The notes beneath the pieces are model-generated. The model was not told the DNA's origin. It searched no databases and was given only the letters and a program-made list of their open reading frames with translations. Positions 55,240 to 64,000 of a DNA stretch of 64,000 bases are shown here, piece by piece. The DNA comes from Obelidium mucronatum (Eukaryota; Chytridiomycota; Chytridiomycetes; Chytridiales; Chytriomycetaceae). The translations under genes and the position numbers were made by a program. The stretch spans positions 186,001 to 250,000 of the forward strand of contig JAIVFH010000022.1 of NCBI GenBank assembly GCA_025765595.1, read 5' to 3'. Numbering within the stretch: position 1 is the stretch's first letter; each line of letters begins with the position of its first letter.

Positions 55240-55994
55240 GGATTGGCAATTTCCTCTGTGCCATCAACGGGAGCAATCAGAATCACACTTGTTCCACGAG
55301 TAACAATCAACCCCAACTGACGAGTACTCAGAGTTCCAGGAGCCTGACCATCTTGCCCATCTACGAAAATGTTACAACAGAATCAGTGGCTGACGCAAGA
55401 ATATATCGAATTCGACTTTGCCGATCGATTGCAGATTGTGGGTGTGCTTGCTTTTTTGTCACTCAACTGGAATACATTTGCTCTTCCGTTTCGTCCAGCA
55501 CCAGATTCAGCAGCGGATCGAATCCTTTTAGAATACCCGTGACTTTTGTATTTTTCAGGTTTTGTGTATTTTCGCCTTGAGTATTTTTCGTGAAGTGCAA
55601 AACCGCCAAAATCACCTTCACGCCCGCCAGCAAATTTCACCTGCACACGTTTTTCCATGTATTTCGCCATGTCCAGAATGGCTTCCTGTTTGTCTGTTTA
55701 CTCTTTTTTTTTTGTTTTTTCCTGCAAACCGCCCAAACCTTCTTGGGCGTCGACGGGCCGCCTGGAAACGCCGCCTGTTTTCCGCCGCGTCCGCCGCCGG
55801 CCTTGTTTGCGCCGCCGCGCCCGCCGCCGCGGTGGCCGCCGCGTCCGCGCTTCGCCTGGAAGCCAGCCAATCAGAAGCGAGCAGCGCAAGCAGGCGATGA
55901 GTCATTCGCAGGAAATAGAGGATGCAGGAACGGTAAGCGAGAGTGATGCCGCCGGCGAAAGACTTACCTCTTGCGGTGGTGCTGAGTCTGCCAT
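55240..55994 (-). CDS. LSM7: LSM7, U6 snRNP/mRNA-decay ring subunit with RGG-rich N terminus
   Basis: Five exons, 55968-55994, 55739-55855, 55616-55685, 55468-55542 and 55240-55360, all in phase. The Sm fold reads KKEAILDMAKYMEKRVQVKF, AGGREVTGILKGFDPLLNLV, LDETEEQMYS and RQLGLIVTRGTSVILIAPVD with GTEEIANPFI, diagnostic for Lsm7. Exon 2 adds a Gly/Arg stretch (KRGRGGHRGGGRGGANKAGG) encoded by GC-rich DNA, as in several fungal Lsm7 proteins. It works in the Lsm1-7 decay ring and the Lsm2-8 ring on U6 RNA. It diverges from the LEA-like array. Confidence 0.92.
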
Positions 55995-56244
55995 ATTTTC
56001 AAGAACAATTATAAAATAAGTAAAGTAAAATAATTTATAATAATTACTGTCGTTAAAAGATTAAAGGTAAGTAATGCATTCATCTTGTTTTATTTTCACG
56101 TTTTGCCTTTGAATTACAAATAGCGCTGTACACGCTCGCTATTTTGGTAACATGCCAATCAAAAGTGGTCTTGTCAGGTTTCTTTGATCGAGAAGTTGGA
56201 AACAAAAACTCAAGCTTCCAAAGCAAAGAAAACGCAACAAAGAA

Positions 56245-57767
56245 ATGGACAAGGGCAGCTTAAAGCGTGTGCCAGATACTACTGCGGCAGTAGACAAGAA
56301 TGAAGCTGTTTCCCCGCAACAAGCGCAATTCCTGGCCCACCAGCAAGAACAACAACAGGAAGAATACTATACCCAATACTACCAACCTACTCAGGCAGAA
56401 ATGCAGTACTACTATCAACAGCAGCAGTTGTATGCTGCGAACCCACAACAATATCAACAGTATCAACAACAGTATCAAGCCCAATTTGGAAATTCAAGCG
56501 CCAGTTCCCAAGGACACAAGAATCAAATTGTTCCTGGTCCTGGGGCAAACTCGACTGCTTCTGTCCATTCTACCGAGAAGCCGGATGCTACACCAAGAAA
56601 TGGGGGACTTGGTGCAACTGCGTCTCACAGAACAAGTAACTCTACTCCCACACCCCAAAAGGATCCTCTCGTGCCACCCAAACTTCAGAAATACATTAAT
56701 CCAAAGCAGCAGTTGTGGTTGGAAAAATACCTGTGCTGCTGTTGTCCATCGCGTAAACGCCACCGGCTTATTTGCTGTGGATTTCTTGTTGTCATTCTTA
56801 TTGCTGTTATACTTCTGCTGTACTTTTATCTTCCCAGGTATCTACTTTTCGTTTTGGTCATTTTTATCGAGGTTTTGATTAAGAATTGCCCAAACAGATT
56901 CCCAGACACAAAAGTCTATAGTATTAATATAATGGACATTGCGAATTCAAACACGCCATATTCATTCACGTATAAAGACCCTGCGAATCCGAACTTGAAT
57001 GACGTCATTTTCAAAATGAACCTTTCAATGGTAAGTTTGTTTGAAATGAACAAATCTTTTGTTTTTGAAAACTTCAATTCGTATTTTTAGTCGGTTGGAA
57101 CATACAATCCAAACCTTTATGGTTTAAACGTTGACAGAATTGACTTGATGGTGAGATTTGTTATTGTTCTCAAAACTACTTGATTCATTCCTCAGAAAAC
57201 TCCAAACAGGCCCAGCTCATGGTTAATACAACATATGTGTTTAATCCTCTCATGACAACGAGCTTGCAGTCGTACGGCTCCCTTGTTCAAGCCATCGGGC
57301 CACCTCCAAAGAACCCAAATCCACAATACGTTGGAAAAAACGATTCCATCATTGGATCTGCTTCACGTGAAGCGATTTACTTTCCATCAAGAGAATGGGT
57401 CAACTATACAATGATGTTTGAATTCTCATACACACCCGACCCTCAAATCGGGTTGCTTGCGGATCCAACCATCTTGGAACTTGCAGATTCCTGTGGAATC
57501 ACCTCAAGATATAAACCTGCTGGACGTGCAATGAAGATTCAGTATACAGCCACTTCTACCATTTCGTCACTTAAAGCGCTCAATTACGCTCCTTCGCTTT
57601 CCAACAGTTTGTACATCAAGTGCCCATTTTCTTCAGAACAAATCAATTTGGTGATTCAAGAAGTCAAAGATGGGAAATCGCCATATGACGCCATTCGAGA
57701 AGTCTTTGGTGGTGGGAGTACACCTGGTCAAAAAACTCGACGATCTCGAAGGCACTTTCAGGAATAA
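56245..57767 (+). CDS. LEA2-like single-pass membrane protein, array copy 1
   Basis: Exons 56245-56837, 56898-57030, 57091-57150 and 57210-57767. The cytosolic N terminus is Gln/Tyr-rich (QQQLYAANPQQYQQYQQQYQ), then a basic Cys cluster YLCCCCPSRKRHRLICCGF, one membrane helix (LVVILIAVILLLYFYLP) and an outer domain: DTKVYSINIMDIANSNTPYS, NPNLYGLNVDRIDLM, IYFPSREWVNYTMMF, LADPTILELADSCGITS and SLKALNYAPSLSNS. The pattern of strands resembles LEA2/WHy-type domains (inference). The Cys cluster next to the helix is a likely palmitoylation site. The protein ends after GQKTRRSRRHFQE with no Ser/Thr tail. Confidence 0.82.
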
Positions 57768-58000
57768 TTCGTATAGACCTGGTGCATCGCTTTCCATAGC
57801 GTTACACGTGCTGGATTTTGCACTTATTTCCTTTTTTTTTCTTCATAATATCCTTCTCTCTTTAATATTCTTCTTCATAACTTTCTTTTCCCGTATTTTC
57901 ATTAGCTGGAATGAAATAAAAGTGCTCCTATACCACTGCTCCCTTCCAACTTGACTAACGAAAATTTCAGTTTGTGCAACCCAAAACAAACCAATCAGAA

Positions 58001-59160
58001 ATGGAAGCTTCAACGGAATGGCAAGAAAACCAAGACAGAAGGTCCAGAATCTCCCAGTCTCGTTTGGTTCCCGTGAAATTGGATGAAGCTACTCAACAAT
58101 TGTTTGATGTGTTACCTGAAAGGCTGGAACCACACCCACTACCAGTGGCTGTCCAAAGTCGATTCTCAGATCATCCAAAAAGCATAGCCAGCTCCCCAAT
58201 TCTTTATTTTTTGGATTCTGATAAAGTCCCTGGAATAGTGAACGGGGGAAAGCAGGTCGTTGAATCAACAACTCCTTCGCGAAATTTCAAGACCGTCTTA
58301 TGTCCCAAAACCAAGAAAGGACGAATTATTTGCTGCTCGTCAGTAATTCTCGTTCTTGTGGGGCTTTCCTTGATTCTTTTCTTTTACATTCCGCGGTACC
58401 CAACGACACAAGTTTACACGATTAATCTCCAAAATCTATCAAATTTGAGTACACCCTTCTCATTCTCATATAAAGATCCTCGGAAGCCGAATTTCAATGA
58501 ATTACGCTTGCAAATGAATTTGTCAATGACAGTGGGGACCTACAATCCAAATCTGTATGGACTCTTAGTAGACGAAATCAATTTAGTAGTGAGTGAGATA
58601 TTTTCGCTCTTCACGGGTTTTCTTGTTATTGATGGACTCATTCAAAGGCCAAACTTCTTGTCAACGAATCTTATGTTTACGATCCCTTGAAAACAAACTC
58701 CTTAATATCATATGGAGCACTTGTAAAAGTCGTTGGCTCTCCTCCACCTTCACCCCTCAATACAAGTTACAGTCCTAGCAATTCCTCGCAGATCGGAACA
58801 GCATTATACAAGAACATTTATTTCCCCAGCAAGCAATGGACAAATTATACAATGATATTTCAGTTTGATTACTCGCCTGATCCAATTGTGGGAATTCTGC
58901 GGGATCCTACCATCTTGGATTTGGCTGATGTGTGTGGAATCACATCAAGATACACACCTAAAGGACGAGGAATGCGCATTGGATATACCGCAACAACGAG
59001 TATCGCAGCTTTTAAGGCCCTGGGATTTTCTCCTTCATTGTCGAACGAGTTGAGAGTATCCTGCCCCTTTCGCCAAAGTCAGATTACGGAAGTTATTCAA
59101 CGAGTGCAGAAAGGCTCCACCCCTTATGATGCTATTAAAGCCGTATTTGGGCAACAATGA
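58001..59160 (+). CDS. LEA2-like single-pass membrane protein, array copy 2
   Basis: Exons 58001-58588 and 58648-59160; two introns of copy 1 are missing. The N terminus (MEASTEWQENQDRRSRISQS) is not Q/N-rich, and the juxtamembrane motif is reduced to LCPKTKKGRIICCSS. Membrane helix VILVLVGLSLILFFYIP. The outer domain is well conserved: TTQVYTINLQNLSNLSTPFS, NPNLYGLLVDEINLV, YFPSKQWTNYTMIF, LRDPTILDLADVCGITS and FSPSLSNELRVSCPF. It ends shortly after the domain (AVFGQQ). The most divergent copy in its cytosolic part. Confidence 0.82.
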
Positions 59161-59309
59161 AAAACAAAATTGTTTTCTAATTGAAAATTTGTTGTGATTT
59201 GTCTGGAAGGGGTTCGCCAATCAGAAAACACACCCAGAAAGAACAGTTTACTCCTTCCACCCGCAGGGATGTAAAAAACAAACAGAAATACAACTTGCTT
59301 TGCATCAGA

Positions 59310-61067
59310 ATGGATTGCACCAATTCCGACAAGACCACACAGTCTAATCAGTACTACTACAATTCACCACCGGCAGCACAAACCAACGCGCAAGATTATT
59401 ACAATCAAAACCAGCCGCTTGTTCCTCAATTTCACTCGCATCCACCTGAACAATCATTGCAGAATCCGCCTGAAAGCCACTCTGTTTCCATCATTGATAA
59501 AAAAGAGGAAGGCATCCCTCCCCCTCCCAGCACTACCTCGCTCGATACCACGGGATTAATTCAAAGAACTTATGTACCACCGGCTCCAGCAGAAGAAGCT
59601 CTACGAAAACTCCCCAATCAATACCGAGATGAATCCATTATTCCAGTTTCGCTTCAAAAGTACATTTCACCTAAACAGGAAGGTTTCTTGGAGAGATTTT
59701 GCTGTTACTGTTGCCCTCGCAAACGAAAGCATCGCTTAATTTGCTGTGGATTCATTACAGTTGTTGTGATTGTCATGGCCGTTTTGATTGGTGTTTACAT
59801 TCCAAGGTAACAAAAACCAGAAATGTATTTATCATCTCTTTTTTTAAAAAAAAAACCATGATAACAGATTCCCAGAAATCAAAGTATATAGCGTGAATCT
59901 TCAAAACCTTGCCAACATGAACACACCATATTCCTTTACTTACAAGAACCCAGCCAAGCCAAATTTGAATGAACTGATCCTTCAAATGAACTTGTCCATG
60001 GAAGTTGGAACATACAATTCAAATCTTTATGGATTGAATGTAGACGAGATTAATCTAGTTGTGAGTGTTTTCAAAGACTACTTTTCTTAATTGGCTGACG
60101 AAAATGAAAGGCAAATCTGATGGTCAATGAATCCTACGTCTATAACCCTCTCCGAACAAATTCTTTGACATCGTATGGGTCACTTGTTAAAGTTGTGGGA
60201 CTGCCTTCAAAGCCCGCCGATCCATCTTATTATCCCAGCAATACATCGCAAGTCGGAATTGCCCAAAGGGGCAGTATTTATTTCCCCAGCAAGCAATGGG
60301 TGAACTACACAATGATGTTCCAATTTTCTTACACTCCTGATCCTGTTGTTGGGCTCTTGAAAGATCCTACCATTTTGGATTTGGCCGATGTGTGTGGAAT
60401 CACGTCAAAATATACCCCCAGACGACCAATGAGGATACATTATGATGCAAAAAGTACCATTGCAATCTTGAAACCTCTGGGATATGCGTAAGTCCTGCCG
60501 CAGTATTTTGTTTCGCACTGACATTTTTGTTTCAGACCATCACTTTCAAACAATATTTTCATCAACTGCCCTTTTTCAACGGATCAAATTAACGCAGTCA
60601 TTACGGCCGTTCAGTCGGGAGACAGTCCTTACGATGCTATTAAGTCGGTATTTATGGGGACAGCGACATCACCTGGGAATACAAGCGGTGGAGATACTGC
60701 TGTTGCCTCGCCAGTCGCTACACCACCCACTATCTGGGCTACAGAGAACAACCAAGAAACAACTAATTCTGTTGTTGCACCATCAACGACAATATCGACA
60801 GAAGTCGCTGCAAATTCATCTAATGTGGTTGGAATTCCTTCTCCAACAGAAACGTCTTCTACGCGACCTACAACAACCACCAACATTATCACATCAACAA
60901 TATCAATGACTTCCACAACAAGCCTCGTCGTGCCTTCTCCTAGCCCCATTATTACCAACGCGACTGTGACTTCACAGTCAAGTTCAACAACTTCTGCTGC
61001 ATCAGTATCAGGAGCAGGACCGTCCCCAAGCTCTCCCAGCGCCATAGTCTCTGCTTCACAAACTTGA
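59310..61067 (+). CDS. LEA2-like single-pass membrane protein, array copy 3 with mucin-like tail
   Basis: Exons 59310-59806, 59868-60060, 60111-60487 and 60536-61067. The N terminus is Asn/Gln/Tyr/Pro-rich (NQYYYNSPPAAQTNAQDYYN), then RFCCYCCPRKRKHRLICCGF and the helix ITVVVIVMAVLIGVYIP. Outer domain blocks: EIKVYSVNLQNLANMNTPYS, NSNLYGLNVDEINLV, YFPSKQWVNYTMMF and LKDPTILDLADVCGITS. A long Ser/Thr tail with potential O-glycosylation follows (from TATSPGNTSGGDT to IVSASQT), suggesting projection into the wall or surface coat. It has an extra intron inside the outer domain compared with copies 1 and 4. Confidence 0.83.
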
Positions 61068-61190
61068 TTCTTTTTGAACAAACAAACATTAAAAACCCAC
61101 TTCTTGTAAATTTCATCTCGGTCCTCATTTGGTGTCTTTTTAATCGGGTGCACGAGCCTCCCAAACAATTTCCTCCAATTTACATCCCAA

Positions 61191-63079
61191 ATGTCCTCAC
61201 CACCAGTCCAACGCAGTGCCTCTCGCCCCCGTACTCAACCCCAACGACAGAACTCATCCCGAAGCAATCCATTCGAGGAAGAACCCACCAGTGGCCTTTC
61301 CTTGGGAAGGTACAGTGATGCCGACCAGTCAAGAACGGGAAGGCCTGGCTATGGTGCTGGATCACCACCCCAACACCAGCAGCCAAGTCAGCCGATGCAG
61401 CCGCAGCAGCAACAGTATGCTCCTCAGGCATACTTTCAGCCCGCCCCGCCACCTGCGGCCTATGCCCAGCAGCAGCAGCAATACAACCCGCAGATCAATT
61501 ACGGCAACCAACAACAACAACAATACTACCAACCACAACCACAGCCCCAGCAGTACATGTACAACAACCAAGTGCAACCGCAGCAGCAACAGCAACAACA
61601 ATACTATGGATACCAGCCTCAGCACCCCCAGCACTATCAGCCGCAACAGCAGGCTTATGGTGCCAAGCAGCCAGCCTACAACAACCACCAATATGATGAT
61701 GTTAACCGTGCCGGGAACTCGGAAAGCACTACTCCATTGCAAGCACGGAGGGGATACAACGACTATGAAATGGACAACCTTGGAAAGGGTGCCACCGTTC
61801 AAAAGGAAAAGACTGGCATCTACAAATACATTCCTTCCATCCCACCCCAGTACCAAGCAATGCTTGAGCGCTACTTGTGCTGCTGCTGTCCAAAGAACAA
61901 GAAGCACCGTATGATTTGTTGCGGTGCTGTTGTCGTGGTGTTGATCATTCTGGGTGTGATTGCCTATCTATTCCTTCCAAGGTTTGAATCTTTTGCAGCT
62001 CTTACTACTCTCACCAAACGGGCATGTATGTTTATATTTATTCTTTCACATCTTTTTTAGATATCCTGAAATCAAAGTGTATGGTATCGACTTGTCTAAC
62101 ATTGGTTCAAGCAATTCGCCATACTCCTTCTCGTATGCTGATCCATCGAAACCTGATCTGAATCAAATGAACTTCAAAATGAACCTTACTATGACTCTGG
62201 GAACGTACAACCCGAACTCTTACGATTTTAACGTTGAGCAGATTGATTTGATTGTGAGTTTGTTTTGGGTGTTTTCTTTTTCATTCTCTAGTGCCGATAA
62301 CTTAAATTTTCTATTTTTTCGGTTTCCTCTTTTAGGCCCGAATGATGGTTAATAGATCGGTTGTTTTCGAAAATCGTCTGACAACACCTCTCACCTCGTT
62401 CCAAGAACTTGTGAATATGATTGGATTGCCACCAACAACCGCTGGATACTACGGCAAGAACGACTCTATCGTTGGAACTTCCCACTATGGAAATATTGTT
62501 TTCCCAGCCAGAAAAACAGTCAACTACACGATGCTGTTTTTGCTTGATTACACTCCTGACCCTAAACTGGGACTGCTCAAGGACCCGACTATTCTGGAAA
62601 TCGCTAGCGTCTGTGGTATCAACTCGAAAAGTGGTGTTCAAAGACCAATGATCATCCACTATGCTGCTACCTCCATCATTACATCATTGAAGTCTTTGGG
62701 CTTCAACCCTGTTTTGGAAAACGACATCAAGATCAAGTGCCCATTCTCCCAAGATCAGATTACGGCCGTTATTAGATCGGTTCAAAATGGAAAAAGTATT
62801 ATGGATGCTTTATCGACCGTATTCGGAGGCGGTGAAGGATCTGTTGCACCCCCACCAGTTATTCAAATTCCAGACACTCCACCAACCACTGGACCAGTTC
62901 CAACTGAAGCTGTTGGTACAACAGCCCGAGTTGGTACCACTGAGTCCCACAGTTTGTCTCCCACCCAAACCGTTGGTCCATCAGATTCTGTGCCCACTGA
63001 TGATTCGGGTATCCCCACTGATGTTCCCGAGGCTACAACTACCACCAGAACGGCTAGAAGGACGACTACAGCCGCGTAG
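61191..63079 (+). CDS. LEA2-like single-pass membrane protein, array copy 4
   Basis: Exons 61191-61981, 62061-62253 and 62336-63079. The cytosolic region is the longest of the array, about 200 residues of Gln/Pro/Tyr/Asn sequence (YNPQINYGNQQQQQYYQPQP) that looks prion-like, then ERYLCCCCPKNKKHRMICCG and a helix (VVVVLIILGVIAYLFLP). Outer domain: EIKVYGIDLSNIGSSNSPYS, NPNSYDFNVEQIDLI, FPARKTVNYTMLF, LKDPTILEIASVCGINS and FNPVLENDIKIKCPF. A Pro/Thr/Ser tail ends TTTRTARRTTTAA. The same-strand start lies 123 bp after copy 3. Confidence 0.83.
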
Positions 63080-63296
63080 ATTTAGGGTTGCAAACCCTGT
63101 TTTTTCTGTTCTCCCTACAGAGCGTTTTCTGTTTTTCTTTTTTATTCCTTTTTTTGTCTGTCAATTATCTGAAAATAAATACTTAGAGCACTTACACTGA
63201 TCTTAAAAAAAATATTTGATTGATTGGTTTAGAATTGATTAAACACCGGCTTAAAAAATTTTAAAATTCAAAAATTTCGTACTCGAAAAGCAAATT

Positions 63297-64000
63297 ATGC
63301 AAGAAACACCAGAGACGCATGTGGCTGTCCCCGCCCCATCGCAGCCTCTTGCACCAAGTAGAGATGACCTTGCTCCTTCGGTACCTGCTGCAGCTGACTC
63401 TGGTAGGCCTGTCGAAGCTGAAGCTGAAGTTGCCGGACAGGTTCAAGAACACTTTGTTGCCCCGCCTCTCCCTGCTGCTCAATACCAACAGTTTGCTGCT
63501 TATGATCCAGTTCAATACCAACAGTATCAGCAGCACTTCTACCAACAGCAGCAGCAACAGCAGCAGCAGCAGCAGCAATACTATGGGTATGTCCAGCAAA
63601 ACCAGGTCTATGCACATGACCAGAACCAGCAAATGTCGCAAAACTTTAGCCAGTACGGCAGCGAAGCGGCTCTCCAGGCACCACGACTAGATTCTCAGCC
63701 TGGAGGCGGCAGTCAGATCACTGAACGCAGTCTGCCACATATTGCAACCAAAAAGAGGTTCGATTCTGAAGCGATTGGTTTCTTTATGGGAAAGTACCTC
63801 TGCTGCTGCTGTCCCAAAAACAAAAAGCATCGCATGATTTGTGGAGGTGTTGTTTTGCTTGTCCTCATTACTGTTGGTGTGTTGTTGGGTATTTACATTC
63901 CAAGGTTTGTGTTCCACAAGGGGCCTTTTTATTTCCATCTCAATATCTCTTGTTTATCTTTTGACAATTATTTAGAATGCCGGATATTCAGGTCTTTGCA
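63297..64000 (+). CDS. LEA2-like single-pass membrane protein, array copy 5, 3' partial
   Basis: The frame starts at 63297 (MQETPETHVAVPAPSQPLAP) and runs through a Gln-rich region with a 12-residue Gln run (about 63545-63580), GKYLCCCCPKNKKHRMICGG and the helix VVLLVLITVGVLLGIYIP to a donor after 63904. The second exon starts at 63976 with the PDIQVFA strand seen in the other copies, and the window ends there. The outer domain therefore lies beyond base 64000. Confidence 0.8.
   Translation, partial: MQETPETHVAVPAPSQPLAPSRDDLAPSVPAAADSGRPVEAEAEVAGQVQEHFVAPPLPAAQYQQFAAYDPVQYQQYQQHFYQQQQQQQQQQQQYYGYVQQNQVYAHDQNQQMSQNFSQYGSEAALQAPRLDSQPGGGSQITERSLPHIATKKRFDSEAIGFFMGKYLCCCCPKNKKHRMICGGVVLLVLITVGVLLGIYIPRFVFHKGPFYFHLNISCLSFDNYLECRIFRSL

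Noticed and set aside
1..64000. CRISPR arrays, rRNA or tRNA genes
   Set aside because: No regularly spaced repeats and no cloverleaf or rRNA signature was recognised by eye; a tRNAscan/Infernal run would be decisive.

Overview
This window looks like nuclear DNA of an early-diverging, flagellated (zoosporic, chytrid-type) fungus. The evidence is short spliceosomal introns (most 39-62 nt where both sites could be fixed), fungal housekeeping genes (MGM1, PUB1, SNF4, VPS18, RRN3, LSM7, QCR6, DCN1), a homologue of the ciliary protein LRRC56, and fungal-type DNA transposons. Placement in Chytridiomycota is inference. Genes are dense on both strands and often head-to-head: 31 bp separate the BMT5-like and rlmN starts, 76 bp MGM1 and DCN1, 74 bp RRN3 and hydrolase D. 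No rRNA, tRNA or CRISPR was recognised.

Layout. 0-9.3 kb: BMT5-like rRNA methyltransferase (cut by the window edge), an rlmN-type radical-SAM enzyme with a predicted C-terminal membrane anchor, a LicD-type protein, two coiled-coil paralogues, a NADAR-domain gene and LRRC56. 9.3-16.3 kb: a membrane-protein gene split by a complete 6,093-bp transposon (91-bp inverted repeats, 6-bp target duplication AGATAT) whose integrase resembles eukaryotic IS3-like (IS3EU) elements. 16.3-20.3 kb: an unknown coiled-coil gene, a second NADAR gene and a membrane protein. 20.6-27.4 kb: a second mobile-element zone with an ankyrin pseudogene, a complete two-gene PIF/Harbinger element and a deleted Plavaka-like transposase. 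28-41 kb: housekeeping block MGM1, DCN1, QCR6, PUB1, SNF4, VPS18. 41.4-51.9 kb: four paralogous membrane-linked alpha/beta hydrolases with RRN3 between copies 3 and 4. 52-56 kb: a leucine-rich-repeat protein, endonuclease V and LSM7. 56.2 kb to the end: a same-strand array of five single-pass membrane proteins with Q/N-rich tails, a Cys-rich juxtamembrane motif and an LEA2-like outer domain; the fifth runs off the window.

The genes do not form one pathway. The two arrays are lineage-specific expansions, probably acting at membranes or the cell surface; MGM1 and QCR6 are mitochondrial, VPS18 endolysosomal, LSM7/PUB1/RRN3/BMT5-like/rlmN concern RNA or ribosomes, DCN1 and SNF4 are signalling components. 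Many otherwise good genes carry a single-base frame break, usually one extra base in a short homopolymer. I read most of these as assembly errors, so the affected genes are annotated as genes. Exon limits come from splice-site and frame reasoning, not transcripts.
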